From: an uncultured Flavobacteriales bacterium | GTDB taxonomy: Bacteria; Bacteroidota; Bacteroidia; Flavobacteriales_D; Parvicellaceae | Length of the DNA: 64,000 bases | Direction of reading: 5' to 3' | Assembly: GCA_943788115.1 (NCBI GenBank) | Contig: CALSPA010000014.1 | Span: 62,001-126,000, forward strand | Shown: in pieces, positions 23,859 through 34,178 of the stretch | Position numbering within the stretch: position 1 is the stretch's first letter | Layout: each line of letters opens with the position of its first letter | The notes under the pieces: generated by a model | Seen by the model: only the letters and a program-made list of their open reading frames with translations | Database searches by the model: none | Told to the model about the DNA's origin: nothing | Translations under genes and position numbers: made by a program

Positions 23859-26800
23859 GTGAAATTATTTCAAGTTCTCATTTCAACAAAGGCAATGGCA
23901 GTTCTACTGTTCTTGTTCATTATTGCCATAGGTTTAGCTACATTTATTGAAAATAGTTACGATACAATTACAGCAAGAGTTTTAATTTTTAACACTAAGT
24001 GGTTTGAATTGATTTTAGTTCTTCTAGTAATTAATTTCACCAATAATATTAGTAGATATAAGCTTCTTTCTAAAAAGAAATGGACCATGCTTACCATTCA
24101 TATTGGTTTTATTGTTGTTATAATTGGTGCTGGTGTAACAAGGTATTTTGGTTACGAGGGTGTAATGCTTATTCCAGAAGATAAAGCAGTGAATAATATT
24201 TTTTCATCAGATCCATATTTTCAAATTTTTGCTCACAACGAAAAACAGCAATTTACTTTTTCAGACAAATTGTTCTTTACTCCTGTAACAGATAATGATT
24301 TTTCTTACGATTTTGATTTTCCTGATAATAAGAAGGTGCTTGTTGAATCGCAACAATATATACCACATGCACAAGAATTGCTAGTAACTAATGTTGCTGA
24401 TGGGTCAAAATTATTGGAATTGGTCTTTCCTGGAAGAGAGAAAGTTTTTATTAAAGATGGTGAATCAATTAAAAAGGGAAAGGTTTGGCTTTCTTTTAAT
24501 AACAATGATAAAACAGATGCAATACGTTTTTTTGAGGACGATTCTGGGTTTTTTATTTTTTCACCTTTCAATGTTATAAGAACAGACATGGCTAAACTTT
24601 CTGTGGAAGATAGGAGCAAGTCAATGAAAGATATTCCAATGGATACTCTTACAAGAGATAGCTTACATCTTATTGGTCTTAGAAACTTGATAAATATTGA
24701 TGGAACTCAAATAATGATTAGTGAAATTCATCCTAAGGCTAAGTTAGAGATAAGACCGACAATTAATGAGGATGTGAATGAAGATGGGATATTAAATTAT
24801 TTTGATGAAGACCTAAACCAGAATGGTAAATTAGATGTTGATGAAGATTATAATGCTAACGGTATTTTGGATAGCAATGTGAATGAAGATGTAAATAATA
24901 ATGGCAAGCTAGATTATGTAAATGAAGACCTTCCAGATGCCATTAAATTATCATTAGCATTAAATAATGAATCAAAAGATGTTGTAATTTATGGTGGAGC
25001 AGGTCTTGCAACCTAAACCAACAATGGTAGAGATAGGTGGTTGGTTTTTCCAACTTGCTTATGGTGCTAAATCTATAGACTTACCATTTCAAATATTCTT
25101 AAAAGATTTTAGACTGTTAAAGTATCCTGGTTCTGAGAGCCCAAGCAGCTATGAAAGTGATTTAATTATAATAGATACCGTTAATAATGTAAATGATCAA
25201 TATAATTTGTTTATGAATCATGTAGTGGATTACGATGGCTACAGGTTTTTTCAATCTAGTTACGATTGGTCTGATGATCAAAGTAAAGCTGCTGGTTTAG
25301 ATCCTGACATTACCATTCTTTCTGTAAATCATGACTTTTGGGGGACATGGATTTCTTATCTTGGATATTTACTCTTGGCTTTAGGCTTTATTGCAACATT
25401 GATTAATAAAAACTCTAGATTCTTAAAAGTTAGAAAGCAAATCATTAAAATGAGAAAAAGTAGAATTGCTGCATTAGTTCTGTTTTTAGTTTTATCTACT
25501 AGTTCTTTAAGCTCACAAAGCTATAAACCAGTTAAACTAGCTCATGCCGACAGTTTTGGAGAGTTACTAGTGCAATCTTATGAAGGGAGAATTCAGCCCA
25601 TGCATACATTGGCATATGATGTTTTTCATAAGGTGAGTAAGAAAGATCAATTTGTAATTGATGACTCTTTAGAATTAGATGCCATGCAAGTCTTTCTTGA
25701 TTTTATGATAGACTCTGAATTTTGGACCTCACAAAAGCTAATTTATATTAAATCTAAAACAGGAGTTGCAGATTCTTTAGGAGTAACAGGTAAGTATGCA
25801 TCTGTAAAAGATTTTATTAACGATAAAGGAGAAGAAAAACTTCTCAAACAATTAAAGATTAGTTTTAATAAAAAAGACATTAATAAAAATGTTTTTGACA
25901 AAGAGTTAATAAAAGTAAATGAGCGATTTAATATATTATTACAACTCATGTATGGGAATATAATAACTGTTTTTCCTGTTAAAAATGATCCAAATAATAA
26001 ATGGGTAGGTTGGAGTGATCCTACTTCTAGCGAGCCAATATCAATGGGGGAGCACGATCAAAGTGGAATTACTCTTTCTAAAATATGGTTTACCTACTTA
26101 AATGACTTAGCTACAGCTAAACAAAATAATGATTATAGTTCTGCTAATAATATGCTTGGAACCTTAAAATCTATTCAAACGTTAAGAGCTAACAAGGAAA
26201 TTCTTCCAGAAAAATCATTAATTGATCTTGAAATTAATTACAACAAGAAAAATGTTTTTAAAACATTAAAAAATTATTATGGACTTTTAGCAGTTCTATT
26301 ACTCTTATTTAGTTTTACGGATGCATTAATTAAAAATAGACAGACTTATTTATTTAAAATACTTAATTTCTTCTTATGGCTTTTAATTATTTGTTTAGGG
26401 GCGGTTTTTATATACCATACTTATGGGCTAGGTCTAAGGTGGATAATTACGGGTCATGCTCCTTGGAGTAATGGTTATGAGGCACTAACTTTTATAGCTT
26501 GGGGAAGTGTTTTAGCAGGTTTTCTTTTTATCAGAAATTCAAAAATTACACTAGCAGCAACTGCTTTACTTGCGTTCTTTATTTTGATGACTGCTGGGCA
26601 CAGCAGTTTTGACCCACAGCTTACTAATCTTCAGCCCGTGCTTAAATCTTATTGGTTAATGATACATGTAGCCTGTATAACCATTAGCTATGGCTTTTTA
26701 GGTCTAGGCTTCGTTTTAGGTCTTATTAATTTATTTATTTTCTTATTTAAAAATTCTAATAATACAAATAGGTTGAATCCAATTATAGGAGAGTTAACAT

Positions 26801-27204
26801 ACATTAATGAAATGACTCTTACAATTGGTTTAGTCTTGGCTACAATTGGTACATTTTTAGGCGGTATTTGGGCGAATGAATCTTGGGGAAGGTATTGGGG
26901 CTGGGATGCAAAAGAAACTTGGGCTTTAGTTATTGTTTTGACATATGCTATAATCTTACATTTTAGACTTATTCCGGGAATGAGAAGTAAATATGTTTTT
27001 AATGTTGCCTCTGTTATAGGGTTTTCCAGTGTGCTTATGACTTTTATAGGTGTGAATTATTATTTATCTAAAGGTTTACATAGCTATGCTAGGGGAGACA
27101 CTCCGGTATTTCCAATGTGGGCTTGGGGGACTATTATTTTTGTTTTACTGCTTATTATCGTTGTTGGAATAAAAAATAAAATGGCTAGTAAAATTAGTGC
27201 TTAA
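23859..27204 (+). CDS. ResB-CcsA fusion cytochrome c biogenesis protein, interrupted by a frameshift
   Basis: The first frame (23859-25016, GTG start) is ResB-like: LISTKAMAVLLFLFIIAIGLATFIEN, then membrane segments and a periplasmic domain. The second (24991-27204) completes ResB, then carries a large periplasmic loop and a CcsA domain with the haem-handling WGWDAKETWALV tryptophan motif and conserved His residues (AGHSSFDP, IHVACITISYG). The protein would be about 1,110 residues if joined near 25010 by removing one base. It attaches haem to c-type cytochromes at the periplasmic face. Residues about 300-358 form an Asp/Asn-rich calcium-binding-like insertion. The frameshift (GCAACCTAAACC) is not at a homopolymer. 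Confidence 0.85.
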
Positions 27205-27344
27205 TTATTATTTGAATAAATTTCCAAATAAAGTTCTCAAAAATTCCTCTTCCAACTTTCTTTCTATCCTCCTTTTGTTAATGGTAATGCTGTTTTTTTT
27301 AGAAATCGAACTTTTTAATCCTGAAATCCCCACGAGTTTTTTTA

Positions 27345-27764
27345 TTAATAAAAAAGCAAATTGCAATAGGTATGCAAAAAACCTATTGTATAAAATATAA
27401 GATCAAAGATGTCAAATGTTCCATCAAATAGATTAAACAGTTGACCTATTTCATGAAATAGAATTAATATAGGTATGCTGAAAAACCAAACGTTATTTTT
27501 TAAGTTGAACGCTGTTCCTCTTATTGAGAAAATAAAAAACATGTAAGAATTTAACCAAAGACCATCTGGAAGTGAAAACAAAAACCAAGTGGGTAGTTTG
27601 CTCTTTAATGGTGTGAAATTTTGACGTATTTCGTTTATTATTTCTACAGCAAACGAGTTGTTTAGCCAATTAAAATAAATGATACTATCCGATCTAAAAA
27701 ATAGGTAAATTGAGAAACCTGATATTAGAGATGTAATACCAGCTAAGACAAATAAAATCTTCAA
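27345..27764 (-). CDS. small membrane protein, unknown
   Basis: 139 residues with four hydrophobic segments. The phrases LPDGLWLNSYMFF, ILILFHEIGQLF and GTFDIFDLIFYTIGFL resemble VanZ-like small membrane proteins. Function unknown. It lies at the end of the minus-strand lipoprotein cluster. A short plus-strand frame opposite (27197-27400) has no recognisable features. Confidence 0.5.
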   Translation of the reverse strand: MKILFVLAGITSLISGFSIYLFFRSDSIIYFNWLNNSFAVEIINEIRQNFTPLKSKLPTWFLFSLPDGLWLNSYMFFIFSIRGTAFNLKNNVWFFSIPILILFHEIGQLFNLFDGTFDIFDLIFYTIGFLHTYCNLLFY

Positions 27765-27775
27765 AAAACTAATGT

Positions 27776-28360
27776 TTATTTAAAAAGTTCTTCAGTTTCA
27801 TTTATCCTATTCAACAATGTTTTTTTCATTGTAGCAGCATCGTCCCATTTTTCATCTCCTCCGTCATAATCTTTTTGGTCGGCCTTAGTTCTTCCATTCA
27901 TGTTGCAATTACATGACTTTATAGCGTATCGTTTGGCTTCTTTAAATTTTTCTTGGTCGAGAAGTCTATCTATTATTGTTGATAAAACATTGTATCTAGC
28001 AAGATTGTATTTTTCTGGAGCTGCATAATCAATAATATCTTTGTAGTAATCTTTCCCTTCAGTAATAACATTTAGAGCTCTTTCAAAATCATCATTATTA
28101 ATCCAGTAATTTGCTTCAGCAGTCAGAATTTTTTCCCAACCCGCATTTTTTTCACTACGTCCAAATAAGGTTTTTGCTGCAAAAGCACGAGCACCTTCAA
28201 AGTTATATTGTGTAATGCATTCATCAACACTACCACAGCCGTGTTCTTCCGTCAATTTTTCTATTCTATCATTGTTTTCACTTGATGGATTAGAAGAGTA
28301 AATGAAAAATATAAATGATGATATTAATGTTATTGAAAGAATGTTTTTTATTTGTTTCAT
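27776..28360 (-). CDS. exported protein with helical repeats, unknown
   Basis: 194 residues from the chosen start at 28360 (MKQIKNILSITLISSFIFF), which gives a clean N-terminal hydrophobic signal; a start at 28399 would overlap the preceding gene. The mature part is helical with paired helices (YNFEGARAFAAKTLF, NDDFERALNVITEGKDYYKD) reminiscent of TPR-like repeats. CNCNMNG is a small Cys cluster. Third gene of the cluster after the two lipoproteins; probably acts with them in the envelope. Confidence 0.55.
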   Translation of the reverse strand: MKQIKNILSITLISSFIFFIYSSNPSSENNDRIEKLTEEHGCGSVDECITQYNFEGARAFAAKTLFGRSEKNAGWEKILTAEANYWINNDDFERALNVITEGKDYYKDIIDYAAPEKYNLARYNVLSTIIDRLLDQEKFKEAKRYAIKSCNCNMNGRTKADQKDYDGGDEKWDDAATMKKTLLNRINETEELFK

Positions 28361-28382
28361 ACTTATTTTTTTTTGGAAGTTA

Positions 28383-29578
28383 TTAATAAGCTCCTTCACC
28401 TGTTACTGTTCCTACTAACTGTTTAAATACTTTTGCGATCCAAGGAGATTCATCATACTTAAATTTCTCTAAAAGTTTTTTATTTCCTGCATTTTCAACA
28501 TCATTTTCAATTTCAGCAATTTTAAAAGCTTTATCCATTGCGTACATTGATGAGTCTCTTCTAAATGATTGATCTACTTTAGCCATAGCAATTTGATCAT
28601 CGTATTTTTTCATTTCAAAATCCCATTTTGTCATTTCCATGTCCCAATCTCTTTTTGTCTTAGGGTCTAGTTGTTTCAGATAACCGTTATAGATTGTTTG
28701 AGCTTCATCGTAACACTCAGATTGTTTATCAATCATTGAATAGTAACTCATTGCCTCATTATTGAAACCTGATGCACTTGGATCGTTGAACTTTCCAAAT
28801 TCAGCTTTCATTTTAGCAAGTATTTCGTTACAGTTCTTATTTAAAGATAACTGAAAGAATTCTAACTTTTTTTCTTGAACTTCTGAGTAACATTCTTTTA
28901 CTTCTGAAGGAATACTCTTTAAAATTGAAAAAGCTTCTTCATAGTTATGCATTTCTGCTTCAGCACTTGCATCTGATAAAATAGAACTGCAATTATCATT
29001 GAAAAATGAAAAGATTTTATTTTGAGAGTTCACTAAGAAATCTACAAATTCTTTATTGTCAAATTTTATATTTCTGATGCCGTTTAAAAAGCTTTTTCAG
29101 GTGAATCTCCAACTCCTTTAAATTCTGTTTGGTAAGTACTGAAGATAGTTTCTGTAACAATATCAACAACCATGAAGTTAATTTCATAGGTGTTTGCATA
29201 TTTAGGTGGTGCTGTAGAAGTGATGTTTTTAGATAGTAAATTAATACTTGGACCTATAATGAATCTAGGGTTAGAACCTTCACCTCCAAAACCAACTTTT
29301 GTTATTCCGCTATTTAACCTATCTGAAAGAAGTTTAGTGCCTGTTTGACCAATTTCATTATTGCTAGGTACATAAGGAGTTAATTTTATGCTAATAGTAT
29401 CTTTAACAATATAGCTAGCTTCATTTTTTTTCTTATTGGCTAAATCGGATCCAGTATTTTCAAAAGTAGAGTTGTTAACTTTTTTCTTTGTCAATGGCTC
29501 CTCTATTTCTTTGTCATTTTTTTCTGTATTACAAGAAAAAAGTAACAAAAGAGATGCGAAGAATAATGTTTTTTTCAT
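28383..29578 (-). CDS. LpoB/CsgG-like lipoprotein with helical C-terminus, interrupted by a frameshift
   Basis: Two frames belong together. 29084-29578 has a lipobox (LLLFSC) and an alpha-beta domain with TGTKLLSDRLNSGITKVGFG and VVDIVTETIFSTYQTEFKGVGDSPEKAF. 28383-29033 continues as a helical domain. The bridging sequence LNGIRNIKFDNKEFVDFL is present in the next frame, and the break is at a T5 run near 29088-29092. The joined protein is about 397 residues. The N-terminal fold resembles penicillin-binding-protein activator/CsgG-like lipoproteins that act in the periplasm. Confidence 0.65.
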
Positions 29579-29605
29579 GTTATGATATAAAAATTTAATT
29601 TATAA

Positions 29606-30630
29606 TTAGTCGATTTGTAAAAATGCGTCACCAAGACTTTGTGTTTTATTCCCAACTTTTAAACCACAACCTTTCTTTAAACCTTTTTTCAAGTCTTTAG
29701 CAAAATCATAAGCAGTGTATGAATTTCCATTTTCATCTTGTGAGTAGATTCTAACATTAGTAAAGAACATTTCAGTTTCAGTGTTTTTAGACATTTTATA
29801 AGTAGAACCTACAGTGTTTTCTTTAAGCCAAGAAATAACTTTTTCTCCAACCTCTTCATCACCACAATCATCATCTAAAGCAACAGCAGATGAATTCATA
29901 ACAGCCACTCTAAGAGTTATTTCAATACCATTGGCTAGTAAATCTTTAAAATGATTAGTAATATTTCCTGTTAAATCGTTTATTGCATTTGGGAAATCTT
30001 CCTTAACAAGTCCAGGTACATCATTATTAGCTGATTCACCGCCCATGTTAGCTCTTGTAACACTAGCAACAGATTTATTAGTGTATACATCTAAACATTT
30101 AACGATATAAGTAAGTGTTTTGTTAACTTCTCTTGATTTAGGATCTTGCTTCAATTCATAATCTAACTCAATAATGTAATCTGGTCTTGCAGTAGTCATT
30201 AATTCTGCTCTTAAATCTCTTGCAACGCCTTCCATTTCATCCATAGCATTATTGTTGTTAATAAGCTTTAATGTCTGTTCTAAATTTTCTAAAGAAAATC
30301 CTTTGTTAGAAAATTCTTCTTCAATTCCTGCAATTACAAATCTAAGTTCAGAATCTTGGATGAAAGATTTAGAATAATCTCTTACATACGAAGTCATTCC
30401 TTGATTGTCAACTTCGGAAAGGCAATTTATTCTTTTTAACAATGCATCTGCAGGAATAACCATTACACTAGGCATGCTTTGAGATATTGCATTGGACTCT
30501 TTTTTCATTGTCTTTGAACTCTCAACTGTTGGAAGCATAGAGTTAGAGTTTTCACTCTCGTTGTTTTCTCCACATGAAAATAAAAAGTTGATATAATAAT
30601 AGCGATGATTAAGTTAAAAGATGCTTTCAT
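29606..30630 (-). CDS. DUF6175-like lipoprotein, signal peptide frameshifted
   Basis: The main frame (29606-30538) begins MLPTVESSKTMKK and contains VMVIPADALLKRINCLSEV, RAELMTTARPDYIIELDYEL and KSVASVTRANMGGE, the pattern of Bacteroidota DUF6175 proteins. A normal start (ATG at 30630, MKASFNLIIAIII) and a lipobox (FSCGENNE) lie upstream, but one base is missing near the A5 run at 30582-30586. Upstream member of the three-gene envelope cluster, 28 nt from the next gene. Function unknown; the domain resembles LpoB-type binding folds. Confidence 0.65.
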
Positions 30631-30777
30631 ATTGAAATAAGATTTGAAGTTTGATTTAGTTTTTTTTTATTAAAAATCAAACTTAAAAAAAAATATTAAT
30701 TTAATACCCACAATCTTAATTAAATAGAGTTTGTATTAAAGACCAAATTCAATGAAAAGAATTTAATTTAGACTAGT

Positions 30778-32877
30778 TTATTTAAACTTAAGTCTAACCG
30801 AATTTCCAATTACAACTAAATCTGAAAAAGCCATAGATCCAGCTGCTATTATTGGAGATAATAACCCTATTGCTGCAATTGGAATAGCAATAACGTTGTA
30901 GCCTAAAGCCCAAAATAGGTTCTGCTTAATTGTTTTTAAAGTTAAATGGCTGTTTTCTATAGTCTTAATTACTTTTAATAGATTGTTTTCACCAATTATT
31001 ACCACTTCAGAAGAGTTTTTAGCAATTTCTGTTGCATTGCCAAATGATATTCCAACATGAGCAAGGGAAAGAGCAGGAGCATCATTAATTCCATCTCCAA
31101 TCATAACCACAATATTTTCTTTAGTCAATTTTTTAATATGAGTTAATTTCTCTTCAGGTAATAATTCATAGTAAAATTCATTAATATTAAGTTGGTTTGC
31201 TATTTGAGTACACCTTTTTTTTTGATCACCACTCATTAAAACAATTCTTTTTTTGTTGGTTTTAAGAAAATTAATTAGCTCAATAGCATCTTTTTTTAAT
31301 TCATCTTCAATGAAAATTTCTGCAACCAATAAGTTGTTCTTCAGCACAAAAAGATTCGCTTGAGTATCATGTCTTTCTTTTAAAATTTTAAAAGAACCGA
31401 CTTTCCAATTGTTTTTATTGTTATCTAAACCTTCAATAGAAATACCTTTTGTTTCTTTTATTTCTGTTAATTCCCTCTCATTACTTTCTTTTAGTTCTTT
31501 TGATAACGAAATTGCAATTGGATGGTTAGAATGAGCTTCAAGACTTCTAACAATACTTCTAATTTCTTTTTCATCAATAGCTTTAAAACAATTTATTTTT
31601 TTTAAAATAAAATTCCCTGTAGTTAATGTTCCTGTTTTGTCAAAAACGTATGTGTTGGCTTGAGCAATTTTTTCTAAAGTTTCACCACTTTTTATAAGTG
31701 CGCCATCTTTAGATGATTTTCCTATTCCAACCATAACTGCTGTAGGTGTGGCGAGTCCCATAGCGCAAGGACAGCTAATTACTAAAACAGCAATTGAGGA
31801 AAGTATGGATTGTTGAATTCCTAATGATGCAAATTGCCAGCTAGCAAAAAAAGTAAATAAAGATATAATCAATACAGCAGGAACAAATATTGAAGAAACT
31901 TTATCTCCAATTTTTTGTATTGATGGTTGATTCTGTTGAGCTCCAACAACTAATTTTTCTATTTCACTTATTGTGTTTTCTTGAATGTTTTTAGTTGCAA
32001 CGATTTTGATTGAGCCATCTATTAGAATAGATCCAGCAATTACAACATCATTTTCTTTCTTAATAACTGGCGTTGATTCACCAGAAATAAGAGATTCATC
32101 GATTAATCCTTCTCCATCAAATATAGTTCCGTCAGTTGGGATTTTTTCTCCTAAATTAATTAGTAATTTATTTCCTTTTGCAATTTCATTTGATGGGATG
32201 ATTGATGTTTTGTTGCTCAGGTGAATTAATGTTGCTTTTTTAACTTGTAATTTTTTTAAATCAACAAGAGATGATGTTGTTTTTTTTACAGCTCTTTTTT
32301 CAATAAAATTACCTAACAAGACTAGAGTAATTATACTTGCAGCAGTTTCAAAAAATAAATAATGATGAGCGTTTAATGGATCTAAAAAGAAAGATCCAAT
32401 TATACTGTATATAAATGCAGCACTGGTACCTGTAAAGATAAGAACATCCATGTTTGCATATTTTTCTTTTATGGAGAACCAGGCACTTTTCCCAAAACGC
32501 ATCGTTCCAATTATATATACTGGAAGGCAAAGGCAAAGTTGTAATAGTGGGTTGTTCAAAAAAGATTCTTCTTTAAAAAACATGTGAAACAACAATGGAG
32601 TTGTAAATAATGCGCAAATAATTAATTGTGAATTAAGGGAATTCCATTTTTTTTTTGAAGAAATATTATTGTTGTCTTTTATTTGAGAATTATAACCTAA
32701 GTCAGATAGTTGTTTTGCTATTTTTTCAACTTTTTTTAAATCTTTAATTATGAATGAGGCTTCAGCTAGAACATTACTTACATTTACCTGACTGCAATCG
32801 TTTTTCAAAAGTATAGTTTCAACTTTTTTAGCACATCCTGTGCAAGTCATGCCATCTACTTTAAATGTGATATTCAT
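30778..32877 (-). CDS. copA: copper-exporting P1B-type ATPase
   Basis: 699 residues. The N-terminal HMA metal-binding domain has GMTCTGCAKKV (Cys12 and Cys15). There are eight membrane segments with the ion-binding motif SCPCAMGLATP (about 369-379), actuator SGES, phosphorylation site DKTGTLT (Asp at about 414) and hinge GDGINDAPAL (about 592). The CPC motif indicates Cu(I) export across the inner membrane. No regulator or copper chaperone gene is adjacent. Confidence 0.92.
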   Translation of the reverse strand: MNITFKVDGMTCTGCAKKVETILLKNDCSQVNVSNVLAEASFIIKDLKKVEKIAKQLSDLGYNSQIKDNNNISSKKKWNSLNSQLIICALFTTPLLFHMFFKEESFLNNPLLQLCLCLPVYIIGTMRFGKSAWFSIKEKYANMDVLIFTGTSAAFIYSIIGSFFLDPLNAHHYLFFETAASIITLVLLGNFIEKRAVKKTTSSLVDLKKLQVKKATLIHLSNKTSIIPSNEIAKGNKLLINLGEKIPTDGTIFDGEGLIDESLISGESTPVIKKENDVVIAGSILIDGSIKIVATKNIQENTISEIEKLVVGAQQNQPSIQKIGDKVSSIFVPAVLIISLFTFFASWQFASLGIQQSILSSIAVLVISCPCAMGLATPTAVMVGIGKSSKDGALIKSGETLEKIAQANTYVFDKTGTLTTGNFILKKINCFKAIDEKEIRSIVRSLEAHSNHPIAISLSKELKESNERELTEIKETKGISIEGLDNNKNNWKVGSFKILKERHDTQANLFVLKNNLLVAEIFIEDELKKDAIELINFLKTNKKRIVLMSGDQKKRCTQIANQLNINEFYYELLPEEKLTHIKKLTKENIVVMIGDGINDAPALSLAHVGISFGNATEIAKNSSEVVIIGENNLLKVIKTIENSHLTLKTIKQNLFWALGYNVIAIPIAAIGLLSPIIAAGSMAFSDLVVIGNSVRLKFK

Positions 32878-32948
32878 TTTTTTGTACTGTTGTGTAATAT
32901 TGTGTTTTTCTAATTTATATTATATATTACGAATTAAAAATTTTTATT

Positions 32949-33139
32949 ATGAAATATGTCTATTCTTTATTGTTTTGTATTTGATAAACGATACAATTTT
33001 TAAGGTTTATAATCTTTCTGGAAAACTTATATGTCAATCGAGTATAGCTGAATCTTCTTTTGTAACAAAGGATATAGAATCCAGGGCGTATATCATTGTT
33101 GATTCAAAAGGGTTTTGGAATAAGTTTATTGTGAAATAA
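32949..33139 (+). pseudogene. fragment with signal-peptide start and T9SS-type tail
   Basis: ATG at 32949 starts a short secretion-like peptide (MKYVYSLLFCI) that stops at once. In another frame, from about 32985, NDTIFKVYNLSGKLICQSS ... SRAYIIVDSKGFWNKFIVK reads as the last 50 residues of a T9SS sorting domain. The two ends of a secreted protein without its body suggest an internal deletion plus a frameshift. No other gene lies between copA and tsaD. Confidence 0.55.
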
Positions 33140-33143
33140 TAAA

Positions 33144-34178
33144 TTAGATATTTATTCTTGCTTGAGGCGTAACATTTTGTTTTGCAAAAAGTTTTTTTTC
33201 ATACATGAAATAACCACTCATAGCAATCATAGCGGCATTGTCAGTGCAAAATTCAAAAGAAGGAATAAAAACATTGCAATTGGTTTGTAATCCTAATTTA
33301 ATGAGCTCCTCTCTTAATTTCGAATTAGCAGAAACTCCTCCCGCAATAGCTATGTCTTTGCATCCAGTTTGTTTAATGGCTAGAGCTAGTTTTTTTAAAA
33401 GATAATTAACAACATGACTTTGATATGAAGCGCATATGTCTTTTTTATTTTCTTCAATAAAATTTGAGTTTGATTTAGATTGTTCTTTTAAAAAATACAA
33501 GAATTGAGTTTTTAAACCACTAAAACTATAATTTAAACCTGCTACTTTAGGGTAGGTGAATTTAAATCTTTTTTCGTCTCCATCTTTTGCTATTTTATCT
33601 ATTAATGGACCGCCAGGATAATCAATACCTAATTGTTTAGCTGCTTTGTCAAAAGCTTCACCGGCTGCATCATCAATAGTTTCTCCAATAATGGCCATTT
33701 CTAGTGAGCTTTTAATCAGAACGATCTGTGTGTGTCCACCAGAAACAGTAAGACATAGAAAGGGGAAGTTTGGAGTCTTTAAATTTTCATTTGGTTTTTG
33801 TATGAAATGAGCATGTACATGAGCTTTCATGTGGTGAACATCTATAATTGGAATATTAAGTCCCAATGCGAATGACTTTGCAAAAGCTGTTCCTACCATC
33901 AAAGATCCAAGTAACCCAGGACCTTTAGTAAAAGCAATTGCAGATAAGTCAGTAGCTTTTACATTTGCTTGTTTCAATGCTTTGTCCACAACAGGTACGA
34001 TATTCTGTTGGTGAGCTCTAGAGGCCAATTCCGGAACGACACCTCCATATGAAGTATGCACATCTTGGTTGGCGACAACATTAGAATAAACTTTACCGTT
34101 TATTAAAACTGCTGCAGATGTGTCGTCACAGCTGGACTCAATCCCAAGAATGATGTTATCTTTGTACATGTTATTCAT
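33144..34178 (-). CDS. tsaD: tRNA N6-adenosine threonylcarbamoyltransferase
   Basis: 344 residues (or 341 from the internal start at 34169, MYKDNIILGIESSCDD). Contains GIESSCDDTSAAV, the metal-binding HHMKAHVHAH, GGGHT-like SGGHTQIVLI and the C-terminal NAAMIAMSG. It transfers the threonylcarbamoyl group to A37 of ANN-reading tRNAs together with TsaB/E. The first possible start codon is directly adjacent to the divergent tamB start (CATATG). Confidence 0.95.
   Translation of the reverse strand: MNNMYKDNIILGIESSCDDTSAAVLINGKVYSNVVANQDVHTSYGGVVPELASRAHQQNIVPVVDKALKQANVKATDLSAIAFTKGPGLLGSLMVGTAFAKSFALGLNIPIIDVHHMKAHVHAHFIQKPNENLKTPNFPFLCLTVSGGHTQIVLIKSSLEMAIIGETIDDAAGEAFDKAAKQLGIDYPGGPLIDKIAKDGDEKRFKFTYPKVAGLNYSFSGLKTQFLYFLKEQSKSNSNFIEENKKDICASYQSHVVNYLLKKLALAIKQTGCKDIAIAGGVSANSKLREELIKLGLQTNCNVFIPSFEFCTDNAAMIAMSGYFMYEKKLFAKQNVTPQARINI

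Noticed and set aside
24985-25025. Programmed frameshift in the ResB-CcsA gene
   Set aside because: No convincing slippery sequence or stimulatory structure around GCAACCTAAACC, and several other genes in the window carry similar isolated indels, so an error or mutation is simpler.
27197-27400. 67-codon plus-strand frame after ccs
   Set aside because: Low-complexity hydrophobic text overlapping the end of a better-supported minus-strand membrane protein.
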